This document shows positions 34,272 to 43,795 of a stretch of DNA of 64,000 nt, piece after piece. The DNA comes from Campylobacter ureolyticus ACS-301-V-Sch3b (GTDB taxonomy: Bacteria > Campylobacterota > Campylobacteria > Campylobacterales > Campylobacteraceae): contig NZ_KE340326.1 of the NCBI RefSeq assembly GCF_000413435.1, positions 186,001-250,000 on the forward strand, written 5' to 3'. The position numbers were made by a program, and so were the translations under genes. The notes under the pieces were generated by a model that saw only the letters and a list, made by a program, of their open reading frames with translations, was not told where the DNA came from and ran no database searches. How positions within the stretch are numbered: position 1 is the first letter of the stretch; each line of letters starts with the position of its first letter.

Positions 34272-35621
34272 ATGCAAGATAAAAAACTTTGGAGCAATAA
34301 GCTCACTTATATTTTAACTGCTGCTGGCGCAACTATAGGATTTGGCTGTACTTGGAGATTTCCATATTTAGTTGGAGAAAATGGTGGCGGGGCTTATGTG
34401 CTGCTTTTTTGTTTAGCGATGATTCTTCTTGGAATTCCTATGATTTTAGTTGAAAATGTAATTGGCAGAAATGCTATGAAAAATAGCGTAGATGCATTTT
34501 CAAAAAGCAAATTTTGGAAAATTACAGGATATTTAGCACTATTAGGTGCTTTTGGAATACTTGCATATTATATGGTTTTAGGTGGCTGGGTAAGCGCATA
34601 TATAGCAAATATATTATGTGGAAATTTTGACCTAGGAACTGCGATAACTTCGAAAGAATACACAGAAAATTTTTATATAAACCATATAGAAAAAAGCCCA
34701 TTTATGATAGCGGTTTATACTTTTATATTTGTTTTAATAAACTGGTATATTTTAAAAAAAGGCATAATTGATGGAATTGAGAAATATGTAAAATTTTTAA
34801 TGCCATTTTTATTTTTATGCTTTATAACTGTAATTGTAGGAAATATTTTTTTAAGTGGTTTTGAAGAGGGAATTAATTTTTATTTAAGTGTTGATTTTTC
34901 TAAAGTTGATGCAAAGTTATTAATCAATGTTTTAGGACAAGTTTTCTTTGCTCTTTCGCTTGGATTTGGTGTTATGATAACCCTATCAAGCTATCTTTCA
35001 AAAGATGAAAATTTGATACAAACAGCAACCATTACAGGAGTTTTAAATACTGTAATTGCAGTAATGGCTGGATTTATGATATTTCCTGCTATTTTTACAG
35101 CAGGGCTTTCACCAGATAGCGGTCCAAGTCTTGTTTTTGTAACATTGCCAGTTGCTTTTTCACATATTCCATTTGGAAATTTGCTTGCTATTGTATTTTT
35201 TTTAATACTTTTAGTAGCTGCACTTACAACCTCACTTACGATTTATCAAGTAATAATTCAAGTCTTAGAAGAAAAATTTAAATTTTCAACCAAAAAAGCT
35301 ACCACTTTAACACTTTTTTTCATATTTATTTTTGGAAACATACCATCAATTTTAGCTTATGGACCACTTGAAGATATAAAAATTTTAGGGCGAAATATCT
35401 TTGATGCTTTTGATATGATAAGTGCAAATTTCTTTTTTGTAATAACTGCTTTTTTATGCTGTATTTATGTAGGCTGGGTTATGAAAGATGAAGCAGTTTA
35501 TGAAATAAGCAATCAAGGAAAACTTAAAAACCCATTTATAAAAATATGGTTTTATTATGTTAAATTCATACTTCCACTTATAATTTTAATTGTATTTTTA
35601 TATGGACTTACTGCAATTTAA
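34272..35621 (+). CDS. Neurotransmitter:sodium symporter family transporter
   Basis: Sodium-coupled amino-acid transporter (SNF/NSS, LeuT fold) in the inner membrane. 449 residues with about 11-12 helices. The sodium-site helix 1 GATIGFGCTWRFPYLVGENGGGAY is nearly canonical. Helix 6 (LGQVFFALSLGFGVMITLSSY) contains the unwound substrate region. The substrate, an amino acid, cannot be told from sequence. It is not linked to its neighbours: it has its own promoter, and an approximately 100-base gap follows before the iron locus. Confidence 0.92.
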   Translation: MQDKKLWSNKLTYILTAAGATIGFGCTWRFPYLVGENGGGAYVLLFCLAMILLGIPMILVENVIGRNAMKNSVDAFSKSKFWKITGYLALLGAFGILAYYMVLGGWVSAYIANILCGNFDLGTAITSKEYTENFYINHIEKSPFMIAVYTFIFVLINWYILKKGIIDGIEKYVKFLMPFLFLCFITVIVGNIFLSGFEEGINFYLSVDFSKVDAKLLINVLGQVFFALSLGFGVMITLSSYLSKDENLIQTATITGVLNTVIAVMAGFMIFPAIFTAGLSPDSGPSLVFVTLPVAFSHIPFGNLLAIVFFLILLVAALTTSLTIYQVIIQVLEEKFKFSTKKATTLTLFFIFIFGNIPSILAYGPLEDIKILGRNIFDAFDMISANFFFVITAFLCCIYVGWVMKDEAVYEISNQGKLKNPFIKIWFYYVKFILPLIILIVFLYGLTAI

Positions 35622-35728
35622 TTAAAAACGACAATCATTTTTTAATAAAACTTTAATATAAAAAACAGTATCATTCTTGCAAAATTATTTTTTAAATGAT
35701 TTTTACTATCAATCAAAATGAGGATTTT

Positions 35729-37861
35729 ATGAGAATAATTTTAACTATTTTTACACTTATTATCTCACTTTGCTTTGCAAGGGTTGATGATTATTTTAAA
35801 GAAACAGAAATCATCAAAGGACTAATAAATCAAAGTGTTGAAGTTTATGAAAATGGTGATAATCTAAAAGCGAAAAAACTTGTTGAAGATGCATATTTTC
35901 AACATTTTGAAAATATGGAAGGCACAATAGGTAGAAATATTGGTCGTAAAGCCATTTCAATGGAAAGAAAATTTACAAATTTAAGAAGATATTATAAAGA
36001 TAGTGCTGATATAAATAAAATAAAAGCTTTGATTGATGGGCTTTATTTTGATCTTGATGAAGTTACTCCAATTATTCAAAATGGCTTTAGACTAAAAGCT
36101 GAAGCAAGTGATTTAAGCTATGATAAAGAAGCAGCTATAAAATCATCAATAGAAGCAAATGCTAAAAGAGAAGCCCAGGCAGATGATATATTTGCAATGC
36201 TTTTAGGAGAGAGCAATAATTCAAATAACGAACTAGATAAAGATGAAATAAAAAATGAAAACATTCAAATAGCCACACAAAATACAAGTGAAAAAACATC
36301 AAATTTAAATGAAGATAGTATAACCACGCCAGCTTCTAATGATGAAGTTGTAGCTAATCTGCAAGCAGCTTCGGCCCTAAATCCTAAACTACAATCTTTG
36401 CATGATGAATTTTCATTAAAGCTTGATGAGGCAGCTATTGCATTTAGAAATAAAAATTTACTTGAAACAAAAAGCCTTATAAACAAAGCATTATTTGATG
36501 ATTACAGAAACACAAAGCTTGAAATTGCTATCTCAAATTTCACTAAACCAAAAACAGATCAACAAATTCAACAAGCTTTAAGAAACGTAATTAGATCTTT
36601 AGATGATGAAAATCTAACAGAACACGACATTAGAGAAAAATTTGAAAATATTAAAGATACTCTTTTTGATGCTATGCTTTTAATACCTGAAGAAAAAATA
36701 GCAGATATTAAAGTTAGTGGATTTAACGAGGATGAGCTTAAAAATAAAGATTATTCAAAAGTTGCAGATGATATAAAACTTGCAACTGACAATATCCTAA
36801 AAAATTATGATAAAATGCCAAAAGAGGCTTTAATTGATGAGCTTCAAAGTACTTATTTAGATATTTTTGAAGCATCTGGCATGGAAAATAAAATAGGAGC
36901 GGTTGATAGCACACTAAAATTAAATATAGAAAGTTTATTTACTCATGGTGTTGCGCTTATAAAAAGTGGAGCAGATAAAAAAGAACTAAAAGAAAATTTT
37001 GATAAATTAAATACATTATTAGTTGGCTCTCTTGATAAGGTCAGCAATACATCACCTTTATTCTTATTTTTAGCAGCATTTGGAATTTTATTAAGAGAAG
37101 GACTTGAAGCACTAATTATTGTAGTTGCAATTGTTTCATATCTAATTCAAAGCGGAAATAAAAATAGGCTTAATATAGCGTACTCTGCCTTATTTACAGG
37201 TGTCTTTTTAAGCTTTGTAACTGCGTTTTTAATATATTACTTTTTTAGAGCTTATGCTGGACAATTTAGAGAACTATTAGAAGGAATTACATTTTTAATA
37301 GCAGTTGTATTGCTAATTTATGTAGGGTTTTGGATGCTTCACAAGGCAAGAGATAAAAAATGGGCAAATGCCTTAAAAACAGGGGCAATGGATGCAATAA
37401 GCAAAAATTCAGCAAAAACATTATGGATAACAGTATTTTTGGCTGTATTTAGAGAAGGTGCTGAAACGGTATTATTTTATCAAGCACTTTTATTTGATGC
37501 TTCAACAAGTGCTGATTTTAGTGCTATTTTTGCAGGGCTTGGTGTTGCTATGATAGTTTTAATTGCACTATATTTCTTATTAAAAGCAGGAGCAGTAAGA
37601 ATTCCTATAAAGCTATTTTTCAAAGTAACTTCATATGTTATATTTTATATGTGTTTTGTATTTACTGGAAAAGGTATAGCAGAACTAGTTGAGGGAAAGA
37701 TTATAACCCCTACACTAATTACTCAAGAGTTTAAACCAATAACTTGGCTTGGTGTTTATCCTTATTACGAAACATTAATTCCACAATTTTTAGTTCTAAT
37801 AATATTAATAATAGGTATTTTAATAACAAATAAACTTCAAAAAAAGGAGAAGACAAAATGA
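35729..37861 (+). CDS. FTR1-family iron permease with periplasmic domain
   Basis: First gene of a Campylobacter iron-uptake locus (counterpart of Cj1658). After a signal peptide (about 1-17) a long periplasmic helical domain (to about 440) precedes seven membrane helices. The FTR1 iron motifs are both present: LLREGLEALIIV in helix 1 and FREGAETVLFY in helix 4. The start is ATG 35729 (710 residues) with AGGA 5 bases upstream; an in-frame ATG at 35696 has no site and would bury the signal peptide. It overlaps p19 by 4 bases, and the pair work together. Confidence 0.93.
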   Translation: MRIILTIFTLIISLCFARVDDYFKETEIIKGLINQSVEVYENGDNLKAKKLVEDAYFQHFENMEGTIGRNIGRKAISMERKFTNLRRYYKDSADINKIKALIDGLYFDLDEVTPIIQNGFRLKAEASDLSYDKEAAIKSSIEANAKREAQADDIFAMLLGESNNSNNELDKDEIKNENIQIATQNTSEKTSNLNEDSITTPASNDEVVANLQAASALNPKLQSLHDEFSLKLDEAAIAFRNKNLLETKSLINKALFDDYRNTKLEIAISNFTKPKTDQQIQQALRNVIRSLDDENLTEHDIREKFENIKDTLFDAMLLIPEEKIADIKVSGFNEDELKNKDYSKVADDIKLATDNILKNYDKMPKEALIDELQSTYLDIFEASGMENKIGAVDSTLKLNIESLFTHGVALIKSGADKKELKENFDKLNTLLVGSLDKVSNTSPLFLFLAAFGILLREGLEALIIVVAIVSYLIQSGNKNRLNIAYSALFTGVFLSFVTAFLIYYFFRAYAGQFRELLEGITFLIAVVLLIYVGFWMLHKARDKKWANALKTGAMDAISKNSAKTLWITVFLAVFREGAETVLFYQALLFDASTSADFSAIFAGLGVAMIVLIALYFLLKAGAVRIPIKLFFKVTSYVIFYMCFVFTGKGIAELVEGKIITPTLITQEFKPITWLGVYPYYETLIPQFLVLIILIIGILITNKLQKKEKTK

Positions 37862-38382
37862 GAAAAAGTTTATTAAGTGTTGCACTAAGTAGTGCGGTTT
37901 TAACAAGTTTAGCATTTGGTGGTGAAGTTCCAATCGGCGATCCTATTGAGATGCACGGTATGGAGATAGCTGCTGTTTATTTACAACCAATTGAGATGGA
38001 ACCACGTGGAATCGATCTTGCAGCAAGTCTAGCAGATATCCACCTTGAGGCTGATATTCACGCTCTTAAAGGCAATCCTAATGGCTTTCCTGAAGGTTTT
38101 TGGATGCCTTATTTAACAATTGCTTATCAATTAACAAATTTGGATAATGGTAAAGTTAAAAAAGGAACCCTTATGCCAATGGTTGCTGATGATGGCCCTC
38201 ACTATGGTGCAAATATAAAAATGGATGGCGGAATTGGAAATTATGAGTTAGTTTATGCAATTCAAAACCCTGAAAAACAAGGTTTTGGTCGCCATGTTGA
38301 TGAAGAAACTGGCGTTGGTAAATGGTTTGAACCTTTTACAGTTAAATATAACTTTAAATACACAGGTACACCTGATAAATAA
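37858..38382 (+). CDS. p19: Periplasmic iron transport protein P19
   Basis: Copper-containing, iron-binding periplasmic dimer that feeds the FTR1 permease (Cj1659 counterpart). 174 residues with a signal peptide cleaved after SLAFG. Likely Cu/Fe ligands are conserved: His and Met in IEMHGMEIA, the acidic/His cluster DIHLEADIHAL, Met in GFWMPYLTI and His in GPHYGANIKM. It overlaps the permease gene by 4 bases. A stem-loop directly after its stop (38384-38406) probably lowers expression of the downstream genes relative to p19. Confidence 0.96.
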   Translation: MRKSLLSVALSSAVLTSLAFGGEVPIGDPIEMHGMEIAAVYLQPIEMEPRGIDLAASLADIHLEADIHALKGNPNGFPEGFWMPYLTIAYQLTNLDNGKVKKGTLMPMVADDGPHYGANIKMDGGIGNYELVYAIQNPEKQGFGRHVDEETGVGKWFEPFTVKYNFKYTGTPDK

Positions 38383-38383
38383 A

Positions 38384-38406
38384 CTAAGGGGGTAAAAACC
38401 CCTTAG
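38384..38406 (+). terminator. Stem-loop between p19 and the DUF2318 gene (attenuator)
   Basis: An 8-bp perfect stem (CTAAGGGG with CCCCTTAG, 7-base A-rich loop) begins 2 bases after the p19 stop and ends 12 bases before the next start. It is GC-rich for this genome but lacks a long U-run. A partial terminator or mRNA-stabilising structure within the operon is likely. Confidence 0.55.
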
Positions 38407-38418
38407 AAAAGAGGTTTT

Positions 38419-39831
38419 ATGAGTATATTTTTTGTTCACATATTAGATGCTTTTTTACCATTAGTTTTTTTTATAACACTTTTTTACTTAAAAGAAAAAC
38501 TTATAAATTTAGTAAGCTTAGTTTTTAGTGCTTTTGTTTTTGGATATTTTGCATATTTTATTGCATTAAAATATGCATACGGATTAAGAAATTTGTATTT
38601 ATTCACAAATTCAATGTTAGCTTTTTTATTTATAATAAGCCCTATTTTACTTTTTAGAATTCCTAAATTTATTAAATTTATAGTTTTATTTTTAATTACT
38701 TTTGGTTTTGGTGTTAAATATTTTTATATAAGCAACGGATATGCAGTATTTGATAATGCTTTACTTGATAGCCTTGGGATTAAAAACTTAGGATTTATTC
38801 TTCTTGGGATAGCATTTTTCTTTGTGTTTTATTTTTGTTTTAAATTTAGCAGAAAAAATATCAACAAAAAAGCTTTTTTAATACCAGTTGGAATTATTTT
38901 TATAATAATAAATTTATCATATTTTATATCTGAAGTTTTGCTCATATTAATGAGAAAAAATGTTATAGAAACCGATACCAATATTCTTTCTTTTGTTGCT
39001 AAATCACTTCATTATGAAAAATCATTTTGTTATTTTTACATAGCAGTTTTTATTTTATTTGGAATTTTAACTTTGTTTAAATTTATAAAAAATAGTAAAA
39101 AAACTGAGATTTTAGATATAAAATTTAGAAAAGAAAAAGCTTATAATAATTCTATAAAAACAAACTTTTTTTCCATAATTTTATCATCAATTATAGCTTT
39201 AACAACATTGCTTTATTATGATTTACACGCTTCAAGACCACTTATGATAGATGAGCCTACTGTAATTGAGCCTAATGAAAATGATGAATTTTCTTTTGAC
39301 ATAAATGAGCTAAAAGATAACAAACTCCACCGTTATGCTTATATAAGTGATGATGGAAAAACAATAAGATTTTTTTTGATAAATAAATATCCTGATAAGC
39401 TAGTGCCAACTGCAGTTTTTGATAGTTGCATGATATGTGGCGATAAAGGATATGTAAAAAGAGGTGATGAGCTAATATGTGTTGCTTGCAATGTTAGGAT
39501 TTTCCTTCCATCAGTTGGAAAAATGGGAGGATGTAACCCAATACCTTTTAATTTTAAAATAGAAAACAATAAATTAATAATTCCATTTAGTGAAATTATG
39601 CTTGGAGCAAACTATTTTAGCGAAGTAAGACAAAAGCTAGTAACTGATCCAGTAAGCAAAAATAAAATTATAAACCTAAAAGCAAAATTTAACTATGTTT
39701 ATGGGGATAAAACTTATTTTTTTGAAAGCGAAGAAAACAAAAAAGAATTTTTAAAAAATCCTGAAAAATATGTTAAAAAACTCACAAAAGCAAATTTTAG
39801 AGTAGAAGGATACAAGGAGGTTGAAAAATGA
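38419..39831 (+). CDS. DUF2318 membrane protein of the iron-uptake locus
   Basis: 470-residue inner-membrane protein, counterpart of Cj1660. About eight hydrophobic helices occupy residues 1-270. The C-terminal periplasmic domain (DUF2318, 'Fe-S-membrane containing') carries paired cysteines: CMICGDKGY, ICVACNVRI and GGCNPIPF. The end (about 400-470) holds an YHS-like stretch with TYFFESEENKKEFLKNPEKY. These Cys sites suggest metal or haem/Fe-S redox handling, probably iron reduction or transfer with P19/FTR1. GAGG lies before the ATG, and it overlaps the next gene by 4 bases. Confidence 0.88.
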   Translation: MSIFFVHILDAFLPLVFFITLFYLKEKLINLVSLVFSAFVFGYFAYFIALKYAYGLRNLYLFTNSMLAFLFIISPILLFRIPKFIKFIVLFLITFGFGVKYFYISNGYAVFDNALLDSLGIKNLGFILLGIAFFFVFYFCFKFSRKNINKKAFLIPVGIIFIIINLSYFISEVLLILMRKNVIETDTNILSFVAKSLHYEKSFCYFYIAVFILFGILTLFKFIKNSKKTEILDIKFRKEKAYNNSIKTNFFSIILSSIIALTTLLYYDLHASRPLMIDEPTVIEPNENDEFSFDINELKDNKLHRYAYISDDGKTIRFFLINKYPDKLVPTAVFDSCMICGDKGYVKRGDELICVACNVRIFLPSVGKMGGCNPIPFNFKIENNKLIIPFSEIMLGANYFSEVRQKLVTDPVSKNKIINLKAKFNYVYGDKTYFFESEENKKEFLKNPEKYVKKLTKANFRVEGYKEVEK

Positions 39832-41078
39832 TTTTAAAAATAATTTTATCATCTATTAGAGGTGATATGAAATTCCTTTCATTTTTAACTATATTTTTAA
39901 CCACTTTGCTTATCTCTTCAATGCTAAATATCACTTTAAGTATTGGAAATGTTGTATCAAAAGAATTAAGAAGTTATGGATCAAACATATTAGTTTTACC
40001 AAAAGGCAATTCTTTAAGCATAGATGTTGGTGATAAAAAATTTCAACCTTTAAAAAATGAAAATTACATAAATGAAAGCAACCTCCATGCTATTAAAGAA
40101 ATTTTTTGGAGAAACAATATAATCGGCTTTGCGCCATTTTTAACAGCTACAATTGATGGAAAAAACATAGTTGGAACCTATTTTGATAAAAATGTAAAAG
40201 TTACTGATGAAGAGGACTTTACAACTGGCATAAAAACAATTTATCCATTTTTTAAGATTGATGGTAGGCTTCCAAAAGATGATAGTTTAGATGAAGTTTT
40301 GGTTGGAAGTGATTTAGCTACAAAGGAAAACATTAAACTAAACGATGAAATAAATATAAAAAATTACAAATTAAAAGTAGTTGGAATTTTAGAATTTGGT
40401 GGAGAATTTTCCAATAAACTCATTACCTCTTTAAAATTTACTCAAGAACTTTTAAATTTGCAAGATAAAGTTGAAAAAGTTGAAGTATCAGCTCTTACAA
40501 TACCTGAAAATGACCTTGCTCTAAAAGCTAGAAAAAACCTTGATAGCCTAGATCAAGTAGAGTATGATTTATGGTATTGCACAGCCTATGTAAGCTCAAT
40601 TGCATACCAAATAAGCGAAGATTTAAAAGGTGCAGATGCAAAAGCACAAACTCAAATAAGCGATGCTGAAAGCAGCGTTGTGACAAAAATTCAAGCTCTA
40701 ATGCTTGTGGTAAGTCTTATTTCACTAATTGTTTCAAGCATAGCAATTTCATCACTTATGACATCTGAAATTTATAGAAGAACTAAAGAAATAGGACTTT
40801 TAAAAGCTCTTGGTGCGAACAATTTTCAAATTTATTTAAATTTTGCACTTGGAAGCGTTTTTGTTGCTATAATCTCCTCATTAGTTGGCGTTGCTTTTGG
40901 ATATTTGGTTTCAGAGATTATTTCATATTTTATTTTTTCACATTTTATAAGCATATCTTTTATAGTAATACCAATAACTTTGTTTTTTGCTGTTTTAATA
41001 GCACTTATTGGCTCACTTTTGCCTATGAGAAATGTTATAAATCTACTTCCAGCGGAGGTTTTGTATGAAAGAAAATAA
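39828..41078 (+). CDS. FtsX/MacB-like ABC permease of the iron locus (first)
   Basis: 416-residue permease, counterpart of Cj1661. An N-terminal helix (about 16-38), a large periplasmic domain (MacB-PCD-like, about 40-280) and three C-terminal helices of the FtsX domain (RTKEIGLLKALGANNF, then LLPAEVLYERK) are visible. It works with the second permease and the ATPase 42196-42861. Such Type VII ABC systems do mechanotransmission rather than classical uptake, so the complex may drive periplasmic iron or redox chemistry. It overlaps its neighbours by 4 and 14 bases. Confidence 0.9.
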   Translation: MILKIILSSIRGDMKFLSFLTIFLTTLLISSMLNITLSIGNVVSKELRSYGSNILVLPKGNSLSIDVGDKKFQPLKNENYINESNLHAIKEIFWRNNIIGFAPFLTATIDGKNIVGTYFDKNVKVTDEEDFTTGIKTIYPFFKIDGRLPKDDSLDEVLVGSDLATKENIKLNDEINIKNYKLKVVGILEFGGEFSNKLITSLKFTQELLNLQDKVEKVEVSALTIPENDLALKARKNLDSLDQVEYDLWYCTAYVSSIAYQISEDLKGADAKAQTQISDAESSVVTKIQALMLVVSLISLIVSSIAISSLMTSEIYRRTKEIGLLKALGANNFQIYLNFALGSVFVAIISSLVGVAFGYLVSEIISYFIFSHFISISFIVIPITLFFAVLIALIGSLLPMRNVINLLPAEVLYERK

Positions 41079-42195
41079 TAAATTTTTTCTAAGTTCTATT
41101 TTTAAAAGTTTAAAAGTTGGAAGCAAAAGAGTTTTTGTTATTTTTATAGCTATTTTTATCGGAACTTCTGTAAGTTCTGGGTTTTTAGGTATTTATTTTG
41201 ATATTGATACAAAAATGAGTAAAGAATTAAAAGCTTATGGAGCAAATTTTATCATAACTCCACAAAATGGAAATTATATAAAATTTGATGATTATGAAAA
41301 AACTATTGATAAAATAGACAAAAATGTACTTTTAGGAATAACACCATATTTATATGGATATTATAGTTTTGGCATTGGCAATGGAATCGTCGCGGGAGTT
41401 GATTTTCAAGGACTTAAAAAGACAAAGCCATTTTTAGAAGTAAGATCTGGAAGTATGAATTTAAGTGATTTTTCGCAAGACTCAGCTTTTTTAGGTATAA
41501 ATTTAGCAAAAAGTTTGGAAGCTAAAATTAACCAAACCATCACTATAACAAATCCTAAAAACTTAGTTTCTAAAAATGTTATCGTAAAAGGGATATTTTA
41601 CGGTGGCGATGAAAGTGATGAGCTTATGTTTGTAGATATTTCAGTAGCTCAAGCTCTTGATGAGGAGAAGGTCATAAACTATGCAAACGCAGTTATAAAT
41701 TTAAATTTTGATAAAATTTCAAATTTGAGTAAAAAATTAAGCAATGATTTGATAAATGCAAAACCAATAGCTCAGATTTCACTCTCAGAAGGGTCAATGC
41801 TTGATAAGATAAAAGGACTTATGGCATTGATTGGATTAGTTATTTTAATAATCAGCTCAACTAGTGTAAATACAACACTTAGTTCAATTATTTTCTCAAG
41901 AAAAAAAGAAATTGCTCTAAATTTGGCTCTTGGTGCAACAAAAAAAGATATTGTAAAACTTTTTGGAACCGAGATAGCAATAATTACTATTTTTAGTGCA
42001 GTTTTGGGTGCATTTAGTGGTTATGTTTTAGCTCAAATTTTAGGAATGATGATATTTAAAGCAAGCATTGATTTTAGAATTTTATCAGTTATAATTGCAG
42101 TTTTAATTTCACTAATTTGTTCATTTATAGCAGCATTTTATCCAATAAAAAAAGCTATTAAAATCAATCTTGCAGATACACTTAGAGGAGAATAA
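41065..42195 (+). CDS. FtsX/MacB-like ABC permease of the iron locus (second)
   Basis: 376-residue paralogue of the preceding permease, counterpart of Cj1662, with the same layout: N-terminal helix (about 20-42), periplasmic domain, and three helices near the C-terminus with SRKKEIALNLALGATKKDI, the coupling helix contacting the ATPase. It overlaps the previous gene by 14 bases and abuts the ATPase gene with no gap, so all three are co-translated. The two permeases probably form a heterodimer. Confidence 0.9.
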   Translation: MKENNKFFLSSIFKSLKVGSKRVFVIFIAIFIGTSVSSGFLGIYFDIDTKMSKELKAYGANFIITPQNGNYIKFDDYEKTIDKIDKNVLLGITPYLYGYYSFGIGNGIVAGVDFQGLKKTKPFLEVRSGSMNLSDFSQDSAFLGINLAKSLEAKINQTITITNPKNLVSKNVIVKGIFYGGDESDELMFVDISVAQALDEEKVINYANAVINLNFDKISNLSKKLSNDLINAKPIAQISLSEGSMLDKIKGLMALIGLVILIISSTSVNTTLSSIIFSRKKEIALNLALGATKKDIVKLFGTEIAIITIFSAVLGAFSGYVLAQILGMMIFKASIDFRILSVIIAVLISLICSFIAAFYPIKKAIKINLADTLRGE

Positions 42196-42861
42196 ATGGA
42201 AAATGTAATAAGTTTAAAAAATATATTTAAAAGCTTTAAAGATGTTCATGCATTAGAGGATATAAGCTTTGAAGTGCCTAAAAATCAATGGCTAAGCATA
42301 ATGGGACCAAGCGGAAGCGGTAAAACAACTTTAATAAATATTTTATCACTAATGGATAATCCAACAAGCGGTATTTACGAGCTTTTAGGAAAAGATGTTG
42401 CAAATTTATCTCAAAATGAGCATTTAAAAATAAGACGTGAAACAATAGGACTTATTTTTCAACAATTTCATTTAATACCTTATTTAAACGTTTTAGAAAA
42501 TGTTATGCTTGCTCAATATTATCATTCAAGTGTTGAAGCTGAGGATGCAAAGGCTACGCTTGATTTGGTTGGATTAAGCCATAGATTTACTCATTTGCCA
42601 AGTCAATTAAGTGGTGGTGAGCAACAAAGAGTTTGTATTGCAAGGGCTTTAATAAACAATCCTGAAATTTTAATAGCAGATGAGCCAACTGGAAACTTGG
42701 ATGAGAAAAATGAAGGTGTAGTGCTTGAGCTTTTTCAAAAAATAAAAAAAGATGGAAAAACCATTATCTTAATAACACATAACCCAAATTTAGGAAAACA
42801 AGGCGATAGAGTGATAACCTTATCGCACGGAAAACTTATAAATGATGAAAAAATTAATTAG
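42196..42861 (+). CDS. ABC ATPase of the iron locus (LolD/MacB type)
   Basis: 221-residue nucleotide-binding subunit, counterpart of Cj1663. Walker A GPSGSGKTT begins near residue 38, followed by the Q-loop (LIFQQFHLIP), the signature LSGGEQQRV, Walker B ILIADEPTGNLD and the switch His in LITHNP. It resembles LolD/MacB-type ATPases, matching the FtsX-type permeases upstream. It overlaps the next gene by 20 bases. Confidence 0.95.
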   Translation: MENVISLKNIFKSFKDVHALEDISFEVPKNQWLSIMGPSGSGKTTLINILSLMDNPTSGIYELLGKDVANLSQNEHLKIRRETIGLIFQQFHLIPYLNVLENVMLAQYYHSSVEAEDAKATLDLVGLSHRFTHLPSQLSGGEQQRVCIARALINNPEILIADEPTGNLDEKNEGVVLELFQKIKKDGKTIILITHNPNLGKQGDRVITLSHGKLINDEKIN

Positions 42862-43339
42862 TATTTTTTTAAATTTATTTTTTTTTAGCTTGATTTTTTC
42901 AGGTTGTCAAAAAGATTTAAGCGCAGACATTGGAAGCATGGCACCTGAAATTTCAGCTACAACCCTAAATGGCAAAAAAGTAAAAATTCATCAACAAAAT
43001 AATGTTAATAAAATAATTGTATTTTGGCAATATGGCTGTTTGAGCTGCACACAAATACTTCCAAATTTAGATGAGTTTTTAAAACAAAATCCAGATGTTT
43101 TTAAAGCTTATGCAATAAATTCAGTAAATGATGAAAAGATTATAAAAAACTATATTGATGAAGTGAGTTTTTCTTCTATTGTGGTTTTAAAAGATGATCT
43201 TAAAATAAGTTTTGATAGATACGGTGTAAAAACACTTCCAAGTATTTTTATAATAGATAAAAATGGCACTATAAAAGATAAAGTTTATGGAGATATTGGT
43301 TGGAAAAATTTAAAAGCAAAATTATCTTATTTTTTATAA
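42842..43339 (+). CDS. Thioredoxin-like lipoprotein (TlpA/ResA type)
   Basis: 165-residue lipoprotein, counterpart of Cj1664. A signal peptide ends in a lipobox, FSGC (Cys at about 21), so it is anchored to a membrane. The thioredoxin fold carries a CLSC redox motif in FWQYGCLSCTQ and the cis-Pro loop KTLPSIFII. It probably supplies or takes electrons for cysteines of the DUF2318 protein or for iron reduction. It overlaps the ATPase gene by 20 bases and the next gene by 40. Confidence 0.9.
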   Translation: MMKKLISIFLNLFFFSLIFSGCQKDLSADIGSMAPEISATTLNGKKVKIHQQNNVNKIIVFWQYGCLSCTQILPNLDEFLKQNPDVFKAYAINSVNDEKIIKNYIDEVSFSSIVVLKDDLKISFDRYGVKTLPSIFIIDKNGTIKDKVYGDIGWKNLKAKLSYFL

Positions 43340-43749
43340 TCTTGTTTATTTGTGGCTGTAATGATGGAATTTTAGCACTAAATTCAAAAGAACCATTTTA
43401 TTTCAAATTTAAAAACAGCGAACTCACTCTTACAAATCATGATAGCTTCGGTCTTATTTTTATAACAAAAGAGTGTGGTGCTTGCAAAGAGCAACTTAAA
43501 TATTTAAAAAACAGTAAATTTAACTTCATAGTTGTGCTTGGAGATGCAAAAGATATGGATGATGCTTTAAATTTTGCAAAAGATAAAGATATCGATTTTC
43601 CACTTATTTTTGATAAAGATAGCGTTTTGTTTTTATCAAATGCAGTTGGTGGGATAAGCGGCGTTCCTGCAACTTTTATATACAACAAAGACAATAAAAA
43701 AAGGTTTTTAGGTCTTACTCCAAAAAGTGTTATAGAAAAAGAGTTTTAA
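43300..43749 (+). CDS. Second thioredoxin-like lipoprotein of the iron locus
   Basis: 149 residues, counterpart of Cj1665. The start is TTG 43300 inside the previous gene, with GGAG 8 bases upstream; no ATG is available before the signal peptide. The lipobox FICGC places the lipidated Cys near residue 20. The redox motif is CGAC in TKECGACKEQ and the cis-Pro loop is SGVPATFIY. It is the last gene of the ftr1/p19 locus; a new promoter follows at 43771. Confidence 0.88.
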   Translation: MEKFKSKIILFFIILFICGCNDGILALNSKEPFYFKFKNSELTLTNHDSFGLIFITKECGACKEQLKYLKNSKFNFIVVLGDAKDMDDALNFAKDKDIDFPLIFDKDSVLFLSNAVGGISGVPATFIYNKDNKKRFLGLTPKSVIEKEF

Positions 43750-43770
43750 TAAACTTGAAAAATATTTTGA

Positions 43771-43776
43771 TATAAT
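43771..43776 (+). promoter_or_regulatory. Predicted -10 box
   Basis: TATAAT 20 bases before the ATG at 43796, with AAGGA between. It marks a new transcription unit after the iron locus. Prediction from sequence only. Confidence 0.55.
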
Positions 43777-43795
43777 CTAGCTTTTAAGGAAAAAA

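Noticed and set aside
35629-35644. Possible Fur box upstream of the FTR1 permease gene
   Set aside because: The left half (CGACAAT) resembles the Fur half-site but the right half is a plain T-run. Iron regulation of this locus is expected from other Campylobacter, but I cannot point to a convincing site.
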